Source: Symbiodinium natans (lineage: Eukaryota; Sar; Dinophyceae; Suessiales; Symbiodiniaceae). Taken from it: a stretch of 10,000 bases of DNA. Each line of letters opens with the position of its first letter. Positions within the stretch are counted from its first letter, which is position 1. The DNA lies in the NCBI GenBank assembly GCA_905221605.1, contig CAJNDS010000417.1, positions 67,501 through 77,500 on the forward strand. The letters run 5' to 3'. Below the pieces are notes generated by a model, which saw only the letters and a program-made list of their open reading frames with translations, did not search any database and had not been told where the DNA came from. The position numbers and the translations under genes are program-made. Positions 1-5,640 of this stretch are shown here, one piece after another.

Positions 1-48
1 AATGGTACTCTTCTTGGGTGCCTGGGTTTCTTTATTTACTCCAGCGGT

Positions 49-120
49 GGAGAGGGCTCACGGTTTAGGGACTGGGTCTTTACGGTTTTCAATGGGGGGA
101 GAGGGCTCAGGGTTTAGGGA
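49..120. repeat. 23-bp direct repeat, period 49
   Basis: Two copies of a 23-base unit lie at 49-71 and 98-120. They begin GGAGAGGGCTCA and end GGTTTAGGGA, and differ at one base (C/G at position 13). Each ends in a single telomere-like heptamer, so the duplicated segment already carried a TTTAGGG unit when it was copied. Confidence 0.75.
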
Positions 121-290
121 TAAGGGTTTAGGCATGTAAGTTGCAGGGTTTTATTTTCTAAAATGTGGTGAGGGGATCCTATAATTATATTGTATAGGGA
201 CATAGTTGATTTAGAGCGGTATCCTTGTATCATGTCAGTTTCAATGAGGGAAGGAAAGGTTCGGATTGCACCCGAAGCCTTAAGCCTCAT

Positions 291-448
291 AAACCCTAAA
301 CCCTAAACCCTAAACCCTACACCCTACACCCTACACCCTACACCCTACACCCTACACCCTAAACCCTAAACCCTAAACCCTAAACCCTAAACCCTAAACC
401 CTAAACCCTAAACCCTAAACCCTAAACCCTAAACCCTAAACCCTAAAC
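291..448 (-). repeat. Interstitial telomere-like array, CCCTAAA with CCCTACA block
   Basis: About 22 heptamers, G-rich strand on minus. Units at 291-314 and 357-448 are CCCTAAA. An internal block of six consecutive CCCTACA units occupies 315-356. The variant is confined to one uninterrupted block, which suggests local amplification of one mutated unit rather than random point mutation. This is the left arm of a C-island-G cassette whose right arm is at 556-607. Confidence 0.97.
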
Positions 449-555
449 AAACCCCACCCCTTGGCAAGAATTGCAGTGCTGTCCTTAGTTTTGCTTGGCA
501 AGGGCTCCAGTCTACGAGAGCAGAGGGTGTTACATGTCACTTCGTTCGACTTGGG
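449..555 (+). other. 107-bp island between inverted telomere arrays, coding-like
   Basis: Sequence between a CCCTAAA array and a TTTAGGG array. Two plus-strand frames stay open across it, ending at a TAG supplied by the right-hand array. One reads LGKNCSAVLSFAWQG and onward; no family is recognised. CTTGGCAAG occurs twice, near 470 and 493. Two open frames in about 100 bp is weak evidence, so a protein fragment is possible but unproven. Confidence 0.3.
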
Positions 556-607
556 TCTAGGGTTTAGGGTTTAGGATTTAGGGTTTAGGGTTTAGGGTTT
601 AGGGTTT
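556..607 (+). repeat. Interstitial telomere-like array, TTTAGGG
   Basis: About seven TTTAGGG units with one GATTTAG variant near 575. It is the inverted partner of the array at 291-448. Confidence 0.95.
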
Positions 608-732
608 GTTTTTGCGAGTCTGGGTTCAAAGCCCAAATCCGCTAGGAATGAAGCCCGAAGCCCAAAACCCTCAACAACCCAAAGGTGGCGAAAGGGCTGG
701 CTTTATGGACTGGAAGGGGAGCTGAAGGTTAC
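608..732. other. Spacer between G-strand and C-strand arrays, no gene seen
   Basis: A 125-bp stretch with scattered degenerate heptamers (CCCAAAACCCTC near 661) and no convincing reading frame. It lies between two cassettes, in the G-to-C (head-to-head) direction. Confidence 0.5.
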
Positions 733-835
733 CCCTAAACCCTAAACCCTAAACCCTAAACCCTAAACCCTAAACCCTAAACCCTAAACCCTAAACCCTA
801 AACCCTAAACCCTAAACCCTAAACCCTAAACCCTA
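733..835 (-). repeat. Interstitial telomere-like array, perfect CCCTAAA
   Basis: Nearly 15 perfect CCCTAAA units without substitutions. This is the purest array in the window, suggesting it is young or kept homogeneous. It is the left arm of the cassette completed at 1011-1053. Confidence 0.97.
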
Positions 836-1010
836 CCGATGGGTAAGCACGTGCTCCTCTTATGTTGTCTTAGCTCGGGGCTTCTGGTGTCGAGTGGTTC
901 TGTAGTTAGAGAAGAGTTGTCAGATGCAACATTTCCCAAGTCTAAAACCAAATCCCTGAATCAACCCTAAGTGAAACGAGGGGGGCATGCGAAGAGTATC
1001 TTGATGGAAC
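836..1010. other. 175-bp island in telomere-bracketed cassette
   Basis: Sequence between inverted arrays. It begins with a donor-like GGGTAAGC at 841-847 and contains a G-run at about 980-986. No recognised protein, RNA or repeat, and no long open frame is evident. Confidence 0.4.
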
Positions 1011-1053
1011 TTAGGGTTTAGGGTTTAGGGTTTAGGGTTTAGGGTTTAGGGTT
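1011..1053 (+). repeat. Interstitial telomere-like array, TTTAGGG
   Basis: Six perfect TTTAGGG units. Right arm of the cassette beginning at 733. Confidence 0.95.
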
Positions 1054-1212
1054 CACCCCCCCACCCCCCGAAAGCCCAACCATGAACCCGGAGAAAGTGC
1101 CAGGCACCGATTCCTGAGTCGAAGCGCCATCACAGATTCCGTGGCCGAGCACGGCGCGCCCTCGAACCAGCCGCAGCCCGCCTTTTTTGGAGAGTGTCGG
1201 GCTGGGGTTTAG
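1054..1212 (+). other. GC-rich coding-like island between two G-strand arrays
   Basis: A plus frame is open from the end of the previous array to a TAG at 1210-1212, contributed by the next array. It is about 53 codons of balanced composition, including RHRFLSRSAITDSVAEHGAP and ending FFGECRAGV. No family is recognised and there is no convincing start codon in frame. It starts with a C-rich run (1055-1067). Both neighbours are TTTAGGG on the same strand. Every unit of these contains GT and AG, so an exon between array-derived introns is formally possible. An accidental open frame in GC-rich DNA is equally possible. Confidence 0.3.
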
Positions 1213-1330
1213 GGTTAGGGTTTAGGGTTTAGGGTTTAGGGTTTAGGGTTTGGGGTTTGGGGTTTGGGGTTTGGGGTTTGGGGTTTGGGGTTCAGGGTTT
1301 GGGGTTTGGGGTTTAGGGTTCAGGGTTTTA
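1205..1330 (+). repeat. Telomere-like array with TTTGGGG block, G-quadruplex prone
   Basis: TTTAGGG units, including one hexameric TTAGGG-type slip, are followed by six consecutive TTTGGGG units (1249-1290), a TTCAGGG, two more TTTGGGG (1298-1311), a TTTAGGG and another TTCAGGG. Runs of four G separated by TTT are classic intramolecular G-quadruplex sequence. Unlike TTTAGGG, the TTTGGGG form has no stop codon in any frame on either strand. Confidence 0.95.
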
Positions 1331-1597
1331 GTTGAGAGAGCCCGTGGGGCACAAAGGATCTAGAGTTGGTTGAGAGTTGAGGGTTTGGAGTTTAAAGCCT
1401 CTCAAGGGTCGAGAGCAGATCTTAACCTTTGCAGGGTTTAGGGTTAAGGTAAGGGTCTAGGGTTAAGGGTTTACGGTTAGGGGTTTAGTATGTCATAGGG
1501 TTTTGGGGGATTAGGGTTACGACGTAAAAGTTAAGGGTTACAGGGTTCAGCAAGAACCCCCGCCCCCCGCAACATCCCCCCATCCTTAGCAGTCCCA
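1331..1597 (+). repeat. Degenerate TTTAGGG region
   Basis: From about 1431 to 1550 scattered GGGTTTA, GGGTTAA and TTACGGTT units lie at irregular spacing, an older and decayed G-strand array. 1331-1430 carries GTTGAGAG more than once but no gene. 1556-1581 is a C-rich run. No protein is supported. Confidence 0.6.
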
Positions 1598-1695
1598 CTA
1601 AAAACCCTAAACCCTTAAGCCCTAAAGCCCTAAACCCCTGAACCCCTGAACCCTAAACCCTTAAACCGTAACCCTAAACCCTAAACCCTAAACCC
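1598..1695 (-). repeat. Degenerate CCCTAAA array
   Basis: About 13 units, many altered (CCCTTAAG, CCCTAAAG, CCCCTGAA, CCGTAA), with perfect CCCTAAA units at the right end. Phase slips of one base show it is older than the arrays at 733 or 1756. Confidence 0.9.
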
Positions 1696-1721
1696 GAAGA
1701 GACCCGGGACCCGAACGTCTG

Positions 1722-1855
1722 CCCAGGAAGTGCAAGATTCCCAAAGGACCCTGAAGCCTAAAACCCTAAACCCTAAACCCTAAACCCTAAACCCTAAACC
1801 CTAAACCCTAAACCCTAAACCCTAAACCCAGGAGGTGGAAGATGCCCAAAGGGCC
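1722..1855. repeat. 29-bp imperfect direct repeat flanking a telomere-like array
   Basis: 1722-1750 and 1827-1855 match at 25 of 29 bases, both starting CCCAGGA and containing CCCAAAGG. The copies sit on either side of the CCCTAAA array at 1756-1829. The right copy is also the first part of the coding-like island at 1827-1937. In the same frame the copies read PRKCKIPKGP and PRRWKMPKGP, a conserved-looking peptide. This may be a diverged target duplication, or the array may have interrupted a duplicated exon end. Confidence 0.7.
1756..1829 (-). repeat. Interstitial telomere-like array, CCCTAAA
   Basis: About ten units, the first slightly irregular, the rest perfect CCCTAAA. It is the left arm of a short cassette with the TTTAGGG array at 1933-2010. 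Confidence 0.96.
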
Positions 1856-1937
1856 TCTCCCCAAGCTGGTGGATGTGCGCAAGAACGGCCCAGGCTGCTG
1901 GGGAAGGTCAGAGTTGACCTTGCGGTTCTTCGTTTAG
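1827..1937 (+). other. GC-rich coding-like island
   Basis: A plus frame is open from the array boundary, with ATG at 1842 (31 residues, MPKGPLPKLVDVRKNGPGCW then GRSELTLRFFV). It ends at a TAG formed by the first unit of the following TTTAGGG array (1935-1937). Composition looks like protein but no family is recognised. It lies between inverted telomere arrays and its 5' 29 bp are duplicated at 1722-1750. It may be a captured exon fragment. It is too short to prove coding. Confidence 0.35.
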
Positions 1938-2010
1938 GGTTTAGGGTTTCGGGTTTAGGGTTTAGGGTTCAGGGTTCAGGGTTCAGGGTTTAGGGTTTAG
2001 GGTTTAGGGT
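1933..2010 (+). repeat. Telomere-like array with TTCAGGG block
   Basis: Eleven heptamers: TTTAGGG, one TTTCGGG, a block of three TTCAGGG (about 1968-1988), then TTTAGGG again. The clustered variant parallels the blocks in other arrays, but the variant differs. Confidence 0.95.
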
Positions 2011-2018
2011 AGTCCAGT

Positions 2019-2079
2019 GGTACCCTTTTTTTGCTTCTGGGGTCCCCTTATACAGTAACCAACTCCAAAAAAGGGTGCC
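2019..2079. mobile_element. 61-bp foldback (mini-MITE-like) repeat, copy A
   Basis: Termini GGTACCCTTTTTT (2019-2031) and AAAAAAGGGTGCC (2067-2079) are inverted repeats matching at 12 of 13. The middle holds GGTCCCCTTATA. Related sequences with the same order (T-run, GGTTCCCTTA, A-run) lie at 3057-3123 and 4811-4870, with a poorer one at 6851-6913. Three copies follow a TTTAGGG array or array remnant within about 10-40 bp. No coding capacity. The family name is unknown. Confidence 0.55.
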
Positions 2080-2143
2080 GTTGTCACAATATGGTTCCTC
2101 GGCTGCCAAGGTAGGGCATGAGAAACTCTGACCCTCTATCCCC

Positions 2144-2155
2144 GGGTATATACCC
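2144..2155. other. 12-bp perfect palindrome GGGTATATACCC
   Basis: A self-complementary 12-mer between foldback copy A and the 113-bp repeat. It resembles a TATA-containing hairpin, but nothing downstream supports a promoter call. Confidence 0.3.
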
Positions 2156-2173
2156 TCAAAAGGCTGCCTATTT

Positions 2174-2286
2174 CCTTTGTGGTGCTTTACTGTAACTTTA
2201 CATCTTTAGCCTTTTTGGGTTTATTGGGTTTCTTAATAAGGCAGCTAAAAGTTTAGTTTTTTGCTACCCTCCTAAGTGCAGCCAAG
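2174..2286 (+). repeat. 113-bp dispersed repeat, copy 1
   Basis: Aligns without gaps to 5350-5462 over exactly 113 bases with about 13 substitutions (88% identity). Conserved parts include CCTTTGTGGT, GGGTTTATTGGGTTTCTTA, AAGGCAGCTA and AGTGCAGCCAAG. The flanks do not align by eye, so these are separate copies of a dispersed element. There are no terminal inverted repeats and no open frame. The T-rich centre followed by AAGGCAG resembles a splice-acceptor context, so an intron-borne (introner-like) element is one possibility. Confidence 0.75.
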
Positions 2287-2853
2287 TTTCTCTCATTCCC
2301 TAGTCAGAACCACTAGGTTTGGGTTAAATCTCCTCCCCTAACAATGAACCACGCCCGTAAGGCTAGATATGCCGGTAGAGTATGTTGTAGAATATTTTGG
2401 GAACTTACAATACATGTGTATATTTATATATAGCTATGCTTCTTTACGTATGTTAGGGGTGGGGGTGGGGTGGTTTACATTCGGGTGAGGGGGTATTGAC
2501 GATTTGGGACTGTTCAGTGCATATTGGGAAACTCGAAATGGAAAGTGATGAAAGTAGAGTTTAGGGCTAAGGGCTTGGACAGTGAAAATAAGGTCTGTTA
2601 GTTCTACGAATTTAAATTTAACCTCGCGCACGCTGAAGAAGCAAATCCATTTGGCCCCGTGAAGGCCCCCTACTCTGAGGCCCAAAGCTCTACAACCCCA
2701 TAGCCCAAACCGCCACCTAGACCCCCCTCCCCCCCCCCCAGTAACCTATGACTTAGAAAGACGATCATCAACTGGAACGGACTTCTCCTTGGTGAAGCGA
2801 CGAACATGTCAAACATCCTGAGCGTGCTATACAGGGTTAGAAGGGTCTTGCAG
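2287..2853. other. Intergenic stretch without recognised gene
   Basis: AT-richer than its surroundings, with TATATTTATATATAG near 2418-2433, a GGGGTGGGGGTGGGG run at about 2456-2470 and a 13-14 base C run at about 2725-2739. A minus frame of 83 codons (2434-2685) exists, but it is low in protein character, partly C-run derived and without recognisable motifs, so it is not called a gene. A single telomere-like GGGTTAG lies at 2834. Confidence 0.5.
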
Positions 2854-2910
2854 CTAAACCCTAAACCCTAAACCCTAAACCCTAAACCCTAAACCCTAAA
2901 CCCTAAACCC
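2854..2910 (-). repeat. Interstitial telomere-like array, CCCTAAA
   Basis: Eight perfect CCCTAAA units. One isolated further unit lies at 2927-2936. The next TTTAGGG array is about 450 bp away (3362), so this is the loosest C-to-G pair in the window. Confidence 0.95.
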
Positions 2911-3056
2911 GGAAAAACAAAAGAAACTAAACCCTAAAAGGCTTGGGAATGGTTCAACAGGGCATCAGTTTAGGGGGAAACTAAAACCGGGAGGTGACTC
3001 GGGCCCTGATATCCTTGGGTTTAGGGTTTAGGCTTTCGGGTTTAGGGCCGGCAGTA

Positions 3057-3123
3057 GGCCCTTTTTTTCCTTTTTTAGGGGTGGGGTTCCCTTATAATCC
3101 CCTTAAAACCAAAAAGGTTACCC
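3057..3123. mobile_element. Foldback repeat, copy B (degenerate)
   Basis: Starts GGCCCTTTTTTT and ends AAAAAGGTTACC, with GGGGTTCCCTTATAA in between, in the same order as copy A (2019-2079) and copy C (4811-4870). It lies just after a short TTTAGGG run at about 3019-3047. Terminal complementarity is reduced but visible. No protein is encoded: an overlapping 63-codon frame (2994-3185) is repeat-derived. Confidence 0.45.
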
Positions 3124-3186
3124 TTTTTATTCCTAGGCTACTCCCGGGTCGAGGAAATATTCCCAAAGAGCCCAATGACCCTTAAG

Positions 3187-3251
3187 TGAGGAATATACCT
3201 TAAATCATATTGAGGATCCCTTTAGATTTTGAGGAGTATTCCTTAATTTAA
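3187..3251. repeat. Imperfect 22-bp direct repeat, period 43
   Basis: TGAGGAATATACCTTAAAT at 3187 and TGAGGAGTATTCCTTAATTT at 3230 are similar over about 22 bases. It is a local AT-rich duplication in otherwise unremarkable sequence (3124-3361), where no gene is seen. Confidence 0.45.
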
Positions 3252-3361
3252 GGGATAAAGGGCTCTCAGGGTTCCTTGTAGATCGTGTTCTAGGGCTCCC
3301 ATGTTCATTCAAGGAAAGTACGCTGAACCCTCAAGCCTAAGCCTAGACATGGAGAAGCGGC

Positions 3362-3507
3362 TTAGGGTTTAGGGTTTAGGGTTTAGGGTTTAGGGTTTAG
3401 GGTTTAGGGTTTAGGGTTTAGGGTTTAGGGTTTAGGGTTTAGGGTTTAGGGGTTAGGGGTTAGGGGTTAGGGGTTAGGGGTTAGGGTTTAGGGTTTAGGG
3501 TTTAGGT
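3362..3507 (+). repeat. Telomere-like array with TTAGGGG block
   Basis: About 21 heptamers, the longest G-strand array here. Perfect TTTAGGG units surround five consecutive TTAGGGG units (3446-3480), another clustered variant with four-G runs and G-quadruplex potential. Confidence 0.97.
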
Positions 3508-3595
3508 CTGGGAAGCCAAATTAGCAGGTGACGTCGAGGCAGCCAAGCGTGCAGAGAAGGGTCACAAGGCGGCGTGCCCCTTGTCAGGGGTTTAG
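3506..3595 (+). other. Coding-like exon-sized island between two TTTAGGG arrays
   Basis: The only open plus frame spans the whole island: 29 codons between a TAG in the left array (3503-3505) and a TAG in the right array (3593-3595). It reads VWEAKLAGDVEAAKRAEKGH then KAACPLSGV, an alpha-helical, Ala/Lys/Glu-rich composition typical of real protein. The left border reads TTTAG then GTC, the right border GGG then GTTTAG. An exon spliced from array-derived introns would therefore have AG before it and GT after it. No family is recognised, and the fragment is too short for certainty. Confidence 0.4.
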
Positions 3596-3672
3596 GGTTT
3601 AGGGTTTAGGGTTTAGGGTTTAGGGTGTAGGGTGTAGGGTGTAGGGTTTAGGGTTTAGGGTTTAGGGTTTAG
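3587..3672 (+). repeat. Telomere-like array with TGTAGGG block
   Basis: About twelve heptamers. Three consecutive TGTAGGG units occupy 3626-3646 inside otherwise perfect TTTAGGG. TGTAGGG is the complement of the CCCTACA variant block at 315-356, so the same variant recurs in the opposite orientation 3.3 kb away. Confidence 0.95.
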
Positions 3673-3690
3673 ATTTCATGATGGTACTAC

Positions 3691-4077
3691 ATGCCACGTT
3701 CCCAGGGTACATCGGGGGCATTTCCATTCTTATGTCCCAAAATTCTGAACAGCAGGAATCCTATCTTAAGAACCCCCAAAAAAGAACCTTTTTGTAGGTT
3801 ACTTGGGAATCCGATGACAGAAGGACTGCGAGAGCCAGCAGAGATGCCAGGCCAGCGTTTCAGCAGCTATGGTGCAGGCGGCACGCATGCAGCCGAAGCG
3901 CTTGAGGCTGGTATTCCTAAACTCGTGTTTCACGTTGGCGCCCGATATTCGCTCTTTGGAGATGGTGCTGCAGAAACCCTAACCCCTAAAAGTATATGTG
4001 GGTGCAACCAAAGCCAAAACACCTTAAGAGTCTTACTGGTAGTTTGTTCTTCCCCACCCTCGGTGTGGGGTTGTTAG
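3691..4077 (+). other. Open frame with GC-rich core, doubtful coding
   Basis: A 128-codon frame is open from ATG 3691 to TAG at 4075-4077. The first third is bland. The core at about 3825-3975 is GC-rich and reads plausibly (MPGQRFSSYGAGGTHAAEAL followed by EAGIPKLVFHVGARYSLFGD). A second frame across the same core (AAMVQAARMQPKRLRL) is also open, so the true frame, if any, is undecided. The tail after about 3975 (AAACCCTAACCCC) is telomere-like and then unremarkable. No domain is recognised. It is possibly one exon or a decayed gene fragment. Confidence 0.25.
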
Positions 4078-4127
4078 ATTTTAAACTCAACTCTTCTCCT
4101 CGCCCGGTCTACTCCTCGCTCATCCCT

Positions 4128-4150
4128 GTTGGGCACTCGGAGTGCCCAAC
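4128..4150. repeat. 23-bp palindrome at minisatellite head
   Basis: GTTGGGCACTC and GAGTGCCCAAC are perfect 11-base arms around a single G. The array therefore begins with one inverted copy of its own core, a possible hairpin that could seed replication slippage. Confidence 0.8.
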
Positions 4151-4352
4151 TCTAGAGTGTCCCTGGAGTGCCCAACCCCAGATGTCCCCGGAGTGCCCAG
4201 CCCCAGAGCCTTCCTGGAGTGCCCAACCGCAGAGTCTGCCTGGAGTGCCTCCCTGGAGTGCCCAACCTCAGAGTCTCCCTGAAGTGCCCAGACCCAGAGT
4301 GTCCCCGGAGTGCCCAGCCTGTCCCTGGAGTGCCCAACCCCAGAGTATCTCC
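4128..4352. repeat. 26-bp minisatellite, about nine units
   Basis: GGAGTGCCCA cores begin at 4139, 4165, 4190, 4216, 4242, 4255, 4281, 4307 and 4327. The spacing is 25-26 bp, with one half unit (13 bp) and one 20-bp unit. The consensus is roughly GGAGTGCCCAACC followed by CCAGAGTGTCCCT. The unit has few stops in any frame, so long shadow frames rich in Trp-Ser-Ala-Gln-Pro-Gln appear on both strands. The 26-bp period would shift frame at each unit, arguing against a translated repeat. Confidence 0.9.
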
Positions 4353-4572
4353 ACCAAGAGAGGGTGGGGATGTTCGAAGTAAAACATTTTTTCGGGGAGG
4401 GGAGAATGCAGCTACTGTTCCGGCCAGACAGAAATATGCTATAATATGCTTCCACCCAAATCCCTCACCGGTTCTTCGTAGACTGATAGAATTGGGTTCC
4501 TCCCTACGCATATCCTTCAAGGGATTTTTGTACACTACCTACTTCCCTAGTTCTCTACAAAATAACAGTAGG
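4353..4572. other. Unique sequence, no gene recognised
   Basis: This 220-bp stretch after the minisatellite carries frames that continue from the repeat on both strands, but no motif. TATGCTATAATATGCT near 4435-4450 is a short local repeat. Nothing else can be supported. Confidence 0.5.
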
Positions 4573-4620
4573 ACCCTGAACCCTAAAGCCCTAAACCCTA
4601 AACCCTAAGAGCCCTAAACC
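4573..4620 (-). repeat. Short degenerate CCCTAAA array
   Basis: Six or seven units including CCCTGAA, CCCTAAAG and CCCTAAGAG forms. Left arm of a compact cassette with 4703-4797. Confidence 0.85.
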
Positions 4621-4702
4621 CGGAATCCCCACTGCAAGAACATCCCTCGCCCTCGCCGCAGGGCGCCCTCCAAGTCGGCCGTGCCGTGCCCTGGACGCAA
4701 GA
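4621..4702 (+). other. 82-bp island, about 70% GC, coding-like
   Basis: About 57 of 82 bases are G or C, far above the flanks. Two plus frames are open across it: one reads ESPLQEHPSPSPQGALQVGR then AVPWTQEV and stops in the next array, the other is Arg/Pro-rich. The right border AAGAG|GTTTAG resembles a splice donor. It may be a captured exon piece. The frame is undecided. Confidence 0.3.
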
Positions 4703-4797
4703 GGTTTAGGGTTTAGGGTTTAGGGTTTAGGGTTTAGGGTTTAGGGTTTAGGGTTTAGGGTTTAGGGTTAGGGTTTAGGGTTAGGGTTTAGGGTTTA
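4703..4797 (+). repeat. Interstitial telomere-like array, TTTAGGG
   Basis: About 13 units. Two are shortened to TTAGGG (hexamer slips) near 4769 and 4782. Right arm of the 4573-4797 cassette, followed at once by foldback copy C. Confidence 0.96.
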
Positions 4798-4810
4798 AGG
4801 ATGGGCCCAT

Positions 4811-4870
4811 AAACCCCTTTTTGTTAGGGTTTAGGTTCCCTTACACCCGCTATAACCCAAGAAGGGCACC
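4811..4870. mobile_element. Foldback repeat, copy C (degenerate)
   Basis: Begins AACCCCTTTTT, contains AGGTTCCCTTACA and ends AAGAAGGGCACCCTTGTCA, colinear with copy A (which ends AAAAAAGGGTGCCGTTGTCA). An inserted TTAGGGTTTAGG occupies the middle. The shared CTTGTCA/GTTGTCA just past the terminus suggests the unit extends slightly beyond the inverted repeat. Confidence 0.45.
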
Positions 4871-4884
4871 CTTGTCATGAACTT

Positions 4885-5092
4885 GTTTAGAGGCTCAGGG
4901 CTTGGACGTATAGGGTTTTAGGGGGTTTGGGGGGCTTAGGGGGCTTCAAGGCTTTAGCTGGGAGGGGGGTGGGGAGGCAGGGGGTGTTTAGAAGGGGTTT
5001 TTCGGCGGCTTTTTTGGAGTTTAGGGGCTTTAGGGGCCCCGACCTCAATCTCATCTTGACATGCACGAGGGTCTTTTTGATGGATGGCATGG
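4885..5092 (+). other. G-run region with quadruplex potential
   Basis: The plus strand is strongly G-rich. About 4913-4945 carries four G-runs of three to six bases separated by short T/C spacers (GGGTTTTAGGGGG, TTTGGGGGG, CTTAGGGGG), which meets the usual G-quadruplex pattern. Further runs lie at 4961-4985 and 5025-5038. A minus frame of 67 codons (4887-5090) gives a Pro/Lys repeat caused by these runs and is not called a gene. Confidence 0.55.
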
Positions 5093-5150
5093 TGTAGGGT
5101 TTAGGGTTTAGGGTTTAGGGTTTACGGATTAGGGTTTAGGGTTTAGGGTT
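5093..5150 (+). repeat. Interstitial telomere-like array, TTTAGGG
   Basis: Eight units with one TTTACGG and one ATTAGGG variant. Confidence 0.94.
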
Positions 5151-5173
5151 GACTTCCCAAGCACGGATGCAAA

Positions 5174-5221
5174 AGGGTTTAGGGTTTAGGGTTTGGGGTT
5201 TAGGGTTTAGGGTTTAGGGTA
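5174..5221 (+). repeat. Interstitial telomere-like array, TTTAGGG
   Basis: Seven units with one TTTGGGG. It is separated from the previous array by 23 bp of non-repeat sequence. Confidence 0.94.
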
Positions 5222-5371
5222 GAAGTTTTCGGTGGCAACAGTTCTGGGACTGTCCGGAATGTAAGCCCGGTCATGTTGGGTAACGACGGCCGTTGGGCTG
5301 AGGCATCAGGCCAATCGCATGACCCTAACAATCCACAAGCTGTGAAACCCCTTTGTGGTACTTTACCGTAA
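5219..5371 (+). other. Coding-like open frame after array
   Basis: A plus frame is open for 50 codons from the array edge to TAA at 5369-5371. It reads VEVFGGNSSGTVRNVSPVML and then GNDGRWAEASGQSHDPNNPQ, ending within the first 22 bases of the 113-bp repeat. Composition is balanced and protein-like, with no recognised family and no in-frame ATG near the start (one internal Met). It could be an exon fragment truncated by the repeat. It is short, so this is tentative. Confidence 0.35.
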
Positions 5372-5462
5372 CTTTAGATCCTTACCTTTTTTGGGTTTAT
5401 TGGGTTTCTTAGTAAGGCAGCTAGAAGTTTAATCTATAGCTACCCTCCTGAGTGCAGCCAAG
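5350..5462 (+). repeat. 113-bp dispersed repeat, copy 2
   Basis: Gap-free 88% match to 2174-2286, same strand. See that entry for conserved blocks. Coding-like frames abut both sides here (5219-5371 and 5433-5552), which would fit an element sitting in a gene, perhaps in an intron. Confidence 0.75.
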
Positions 5463-5552
5463 ACCCGAAACAAGTCGCCTAGGTCACAGGCGGAGTCACG
5501 AGCATCCTTAGTGGAGACGAAGGCTGTGCACTTCTCCCAGGCTTGGTCTTTG
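5433..5552 (+). other. Short coding-like open frame
   Basis: Open after a TAA at 5430-5432 to TGA at 5550-5552. The part outside the 113-bp repeat reads TRNKSPRSQAESRASLVETK then AVHFSQAWSL, a Ser/Arg-rich, protein-like sequence. No family is recognised. It may be the continuation of the 5219 frame beyond the repeat, but no clear splice junction proves this. Confidence 0.25.
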
Positions 5553-5596
5553 TGAGCCCTGGGAGAGTTTTGAGGGGTTTTTTTGTGTCCCCCTGC

Positions 5597-5640
5597 TAGG
5601 GTGTCGGGTTGAGGGTTCCGGGTTTAGGGTTTCGGGTACC
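5597..5640 (+). repeat. Degenerate TTTAGGG remnants
   Basis: TCGGGTTGAGGGTTCCGGGTTTAGGG-type units, each altered, lie immediately before the coding-like block at 5641. An older decayed array. Confidence 0.6.

Noticed and set aside
291-448. A true chromosome end
   Set aside because: Arrays are short, internal, in both orientations and flanked by other sequence on both sides, so none is a terminal telomere. The region could still be subtelomeric.
291-835. CRISPR-like array
   Set aside because: The repeats are contiguous heptamers without regular spacers, and the window is eukaryotic in character.
2144-2155. TATA-type promoter at GGGTATATACCC
   Set aside because: No gene follows, and dinoflagellates often lack canonical TATA promoters. 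Noted only as a palindrome.
2434-2685. 83-codon minus-strand open frame
   Set aside because: It runs through G-run derived sequence, has no domain or motif, no neighbouring signals, and composition unlike a conserved protein. Length is within chance in this composition.
3996-4608. Four overlapping open frames of 111-146 codons on both strands
   Set aside because: All are generated by the 26-bp minisatellite, which has few stops. Rich Trp-Ser-Ala-Gln-Pro repeats appear in more than one frame, and the 26-bp period shifts the frame at each unit.
4887-5090. Minus-strand frame with a Pro-Lys repeat (KPPKPPKPPK)
   Set aside because: A direct product of the G-run region. No other protein-like segment.
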